Below are positions 6,542 through 8,395 of a stretch of 8,395 bases of DNA, piece after piece (the stretch's first letter is position 1; each line of letters starts with the position of its first letter). The DNA is from an uncultured Pseudanabaenaceae cyanobacterium. Lineage in GTDB: Bacteria; Cyanobacteriota; Cyanobacteriia; PCC-9006; JAAUQQ01. Under the pieces are notes generated by a model. The model had not been told where the DNA came from, ran no database searches, and was given only the letters and a program-made list of their open reading frames with translations. Where the stretch lies: NCBI GenBank assembly GCA_938015405.1, contig CALLPZ010000390.1, positions 1-8,395 of the forward strand, written 5' to 3'. A program made the position numbers and the translations under genes.

Positions 6542-6614
6542 ATTCAGCAGCATTCCGGTATGTCTCACTGCTGGAATGCCTGGGCTGTCCTGATGGTGCT
6601 GAATTGATACCGGA
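6542..6614 (+). other. Compact set of interlocking inverted repeats, possible structured RNA
   Basis: Three perfect complementarities lie within 73 bases: ATTCAGCA (6542-6549) with TGCTGAAT (6597-6604), GCATTCC (6550-6556) with GGAATGC (6573-6579), and TCCGGTAT (6554-6561) with ATACCGGA (6607-6614). The first two stack end to end as one helix with a 17-base bulge. The third joins the hairpin loop to downstream sequence, a pseudoknot layout. It could be the 3' UTR of the oxidoreductase transcript or a leader element for what follows. No T run follows, so it is not a normal terminator. Confidence 0.35.
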
Positions 6615-6626
6615 GGAAGAGTCTAT

Positions 6627-6647
6627 ATGACGGGTGCTTATCCTTAG
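6627..6647 (+). other. Possible six-codon leader ORF (MTGAYP)
   Basis: An ATG at 6627 is preceded by a strong GGAGG (6612-6616, 10 bases away) and stops at TAG (6645-6647), giving MTGAYP. The GGAGG partly lies in the third stem of the upstream structure. It may be a translated leader for the TPR gene 120 bases downstream, or chance. The peptide has no amino-acid run that would suggest classic attenuation. Confidence 0.2.
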
Positions 6648-6714
6648 CTAAGCCCCACTCCCCTTAGGAATCCTTGCGCAACTGGAACGAAATTCCTCCA
6701 GTAGACGACTAGAA

Positions 6715-6744
6715 TTGGGGTGATTTTTCCGCGCCCCCTTATAT
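6715..6744 (+). promoter_or_regulatory. Weak candidate promoter of the TPR gene
   Basis: TTGGGG (6715-6720) and TTATAT (6739-6744) are separated by 18 bases and lie about 20 bases before the start codon. The -35 match is poor. If correct, the structured segment upstream would not be in the TPR transcript. Confidence 0.25.
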
Positions 6745-6766
6745 CAAGACCTTTTAGGATGCTTTT

Positions 6767-8395
6767 ATGGCTCTGCGCTCTCCGGTGTCTACTCTACTGA
6801 CCCTGCTCCTGCTTTCGCCGCTGACGGCTGTGCCAGCCCTAGGCCAAGAGAGTCCCAGCAGCCCAGAAGACATTGCATTGCCCTCCCCTGCATCCCAGGA
6901 CCTCCAACCCACAGCACCGGGCGTGCCTTCTCCTGAAGTGAAGCCCGCTCCCCTAGAGACATTAGAAGCAGTAGAAGATGCAACGGCTCCGAGTCGGGAA
7001 GCTCAGCCCAGTCCGACAACGGCTCCTCCCCAAGCAGCCCCCCAGGCCCCTGCGCCTCGGCCGCTACCTCCCCGGACCAATAACGCGAGCGAGGGAGCAC
7101 TGCTCCAAACCGCCGAGAACCAATATGCCAATGGCGAATTTGATGCGGCATTGGTGACCCTCAAATCTCTGCTGGAGAGACAACAGCGTAACCCCGCCAA
7201 CCAGGCGGAAACCTATAACCTGATTGGTCTAGTCCATGACCGCCGCGATCGCTTCGATGAGGCCAGTCAGGCTTACCAAACCGCCCTCAACCTCTACCAA
7301 GGGCTCAACAACAGCGATGCCGAGGCCAAACAGGGCGAGGCCAAAACCCTGAATAACCTCGGAACGCTCTACGCCGCTGCGGATCGCATCCCCGAAGCGC
7401 TGGGATTTATGGAGCGCTCCCTCGGCCTCTCGCGCCAGTTGAAGGCTCGGGGCAATGAGGCCATTACCCTACGCAACCTGGGCAATCTCTATCTCCAAGT
7501 GGACCGTTTCGACGAAGCCGTCGGCGCCCTGGAAGACTCCCTCCAAATTGAAATCGAGCTCCAGCGTCCCAGCCAAATCGTGGCCATCCTGGATCGCCTC
7601 AGCAACATCTACGATGCAGTGGGGGCCTTACCCCAAGCCATCGTGGCCGTTGAAGAAGCTCTCAAAATCGTCGAATCCACCCCCGATGACGAAGCCAAGC
7701 TGCTACTCCTAGACCGGCTTGCCAATCTCTATGCCAATGCGGGTAGCTCTAGTAAGGCCGTTTCCACCTACGAAAAAGCCCTCGCCATCATCCAGCGGGC
7801 CAACCAACCCATTCTGGAAGGACGACTGCGCAACCGCATGGCCAGTCTCTACGAAGAACTGAATCAAACGGACAAAGCCCTGGAGCAGTATGAAGCGGTA
7901 CTTGCGATCGCTACTGCGGGCAACGACAGCCTTAGCCAGGCCCGCATCCTCACCAGCATTGGAGACATCTATCGCCGCCAGCAGCAGTGGGAACCCGCTC
8001 GCGAGACCTACCAAAAGGCTCTAGATCTCGTCGAGCCCTCAGAAGACAGCACCACCAAGCCCATCGCCCAGGGTCGCCTACTCAATGCCTTGGCCGCGAT
8101 AGCCAAGGAACAATCCCAGTGGGACGATGCCCTGAAGCTGACCCAGCGAGCCCTCGCCGTCCAGCGAACCGACGTGGATGACGCTGAAACCGAAGCTCGC
8201 CTCACTGTGGCTCGGGCCGTCAGCCTCAATCTGCTGGGAGATATTTTTGCCCAGAAGCAGGATTACAATCAGGCAGCCCAAGCCTACCGTCAGTCCCTGG
8301 CGGACTTAGGCCAGCGCGGCAATCCCCTGCTGCAAGGCACCAACCTGAGCAGCCTCGGGCGGGTGCTGATGCAACTCAATCGCCCCGAAGAAGCC
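6767..8395 (+). CDS. Secreted TPR-repeat protein, N-terminal 543 residues (continues beyond the right edge)
   Basis: Probably an exported protein-interaction scaffold. The ATG at 6767 has AGGA 7 bases upstream (6756-6759). Residues 1-26 form a signal peptide: an Arg at 4, a hydrophobic core (TLLTLLLLSPLTAV) and a likely cleavage after PALG. Residues 27-104 are a Pro/Ala/Glu-rich disordered linker. From about 109 onward there are roughly ten tetratricopeptide units with a period of about 40 residues, for example LNNLGTLYAAADRIPEALGF (195-214), LRNLGNLYLQVDRFDEAVGA (235-254), LDRLANLYANAGSSSKAVST and LTSIGDIYRRQQQWEPARET. The longer-than-34 period with linking helices is like kinesin-light-chain-type TPRs. 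In cyanobacteria such proteins often end in a CHAT protease domain, but that region is outside the window, so this is only a guess. No stop codon occurs before the edge. Confidence 0.92.
   Translation, partial: MALRSPVSTLLTLLLLSPLTAVPALGQESPSSPEDIALPSPASQDLQPTAPGVPSPEVKPAPLETLEAVEDATAPSREAQPSPTTAPPQAAPQAPAPRPLPPRTNNASEGALLQTAENQYANGEFDAALVTLKSLLERQQRNPANQAETYNLIGLVHDRRDRFDEASQAYQTALNLYQGLNNSDAEAKQGEAKTLNNLGTLYAAADRIPEALGFMERSLGLSRQLKARGNEAITLRNLGNLYLQVDRFDEAVGALEDSLQIEIELQRPSQIVAILDRLSNIYDAVGALPQAIVAVEEALKIVESTPDDEAKLLLLDRLANLYANAGSSSKAVSTYEKALAIIQRANQPILEGRLRNRMASLYEELNQTDKALEQYEAVLAIATAGNDSLSQARILTSIGDIYRRQQQWEPARETYQKALDLVEPSEDSTTKPIAQGRLLNALAAIAKEQSQWDDALKLTQRALAVQRTDVDDAETEARLTVARAVSLNLLGDIFAQKQDYNQAAQAYRQSLADLGQRGNPLLQGTNLSSLGRVLMQLNRPEEA

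Larger units (their letters stand above)
505..7911. repeat. Dispersed HIP1 octamers (GCGATCGC), 13 copies
   Basis: Exact copies start at 505, 589, 1010, 1853, 2521, 3111, 3351, 3660, 4906, 5573, 6222, 7245 and 7904. Two lie in intergenic DNA (1853 and 4906) and the rest inside genes. About 0.13 copies would be expected by chance in this length. HIP1 is a known hallmark of many cyanobacterial genomes; it is a scattered short word, not a mobile element. Confidence 0.93.

Noticed and set aside
6666..6702. Small inverted repeats AGGAAT/ATTCCT and ACTGGA/TCCAGT before the TPR gene
   Set aside because: They are only 6 bp each and mutually overlapping; matches of this size are common by chance.
7709..8014. 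Minus-strand 101-codon frame
   Set aside because: It is a shadow of the TPR repeats on the plus strand.

Overview
The window comes from a cyanobacterial chromosome. The best evidence is the octamer GCGATCGC (HIP1), which occurs 13 times in 8.4 kb when about 0.1 would be expected by chance, inside genes and between them. The recognisable proteins (ClpB, alanine racemase, a small HNH protein, a TM1112-like cupin, a secreted TPR protein) also fit a cyanobacterium. The DNA is moderately GC-rich. I see no transposase, integrase, CRISPR array, phage gene or toxin-antitoxin pair. It looks like core chromosome with short intergenic gaps, none longer than 300 bases.

Layout, left to right. (1) The N-terminal two thirds of clpB (disaggregase, minus strand) runs off the left edge. 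It has a candidate promoter, with an inverted repeat lying over the -35. (2) A divergent 78-aa protein of unknown function follows, ended by a perfect 32-bp palindromic terminator. (3) A 166-aa HNH nuclease-fold protein (minus) converges on that terminator. (4) The HNH gene is divergent from alr, the alanine racemase that supplies D-alanine for peptidoglycan. (5) Next comes tRNA-Ser(GCT), with its own promoter and a strong terminator. (6) A small cupin (minus) follows. (7) A 71-aa unknown protein with a Gly/Asn-rich tail follows, with its own strong terminator. (8) A Gfo/Idh/MocA-type NAD(P)-dependent oxidoreductase follows. (9) A 243-base gap holds an unusual set of interlocking inverted repeats and a six-codon mini-ORF with a strong Shine-Dalgarno. 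(10) The last gene is a secreted, proline-rich-linker TPR protein that runs off the right edge.

The genes look like independent single-gene units, not one operon: strands alternate, three intrinsic terminators separate units, and no neighbours overlap. No obvious new multi-gene system is present. The observations most worth a second look are the pseudoknot-like segment with a sequestered Shine-Dalgarno upstream of the TPR gene, the inverted repeat over the clpB -35, and the two short unrecognised proteins.
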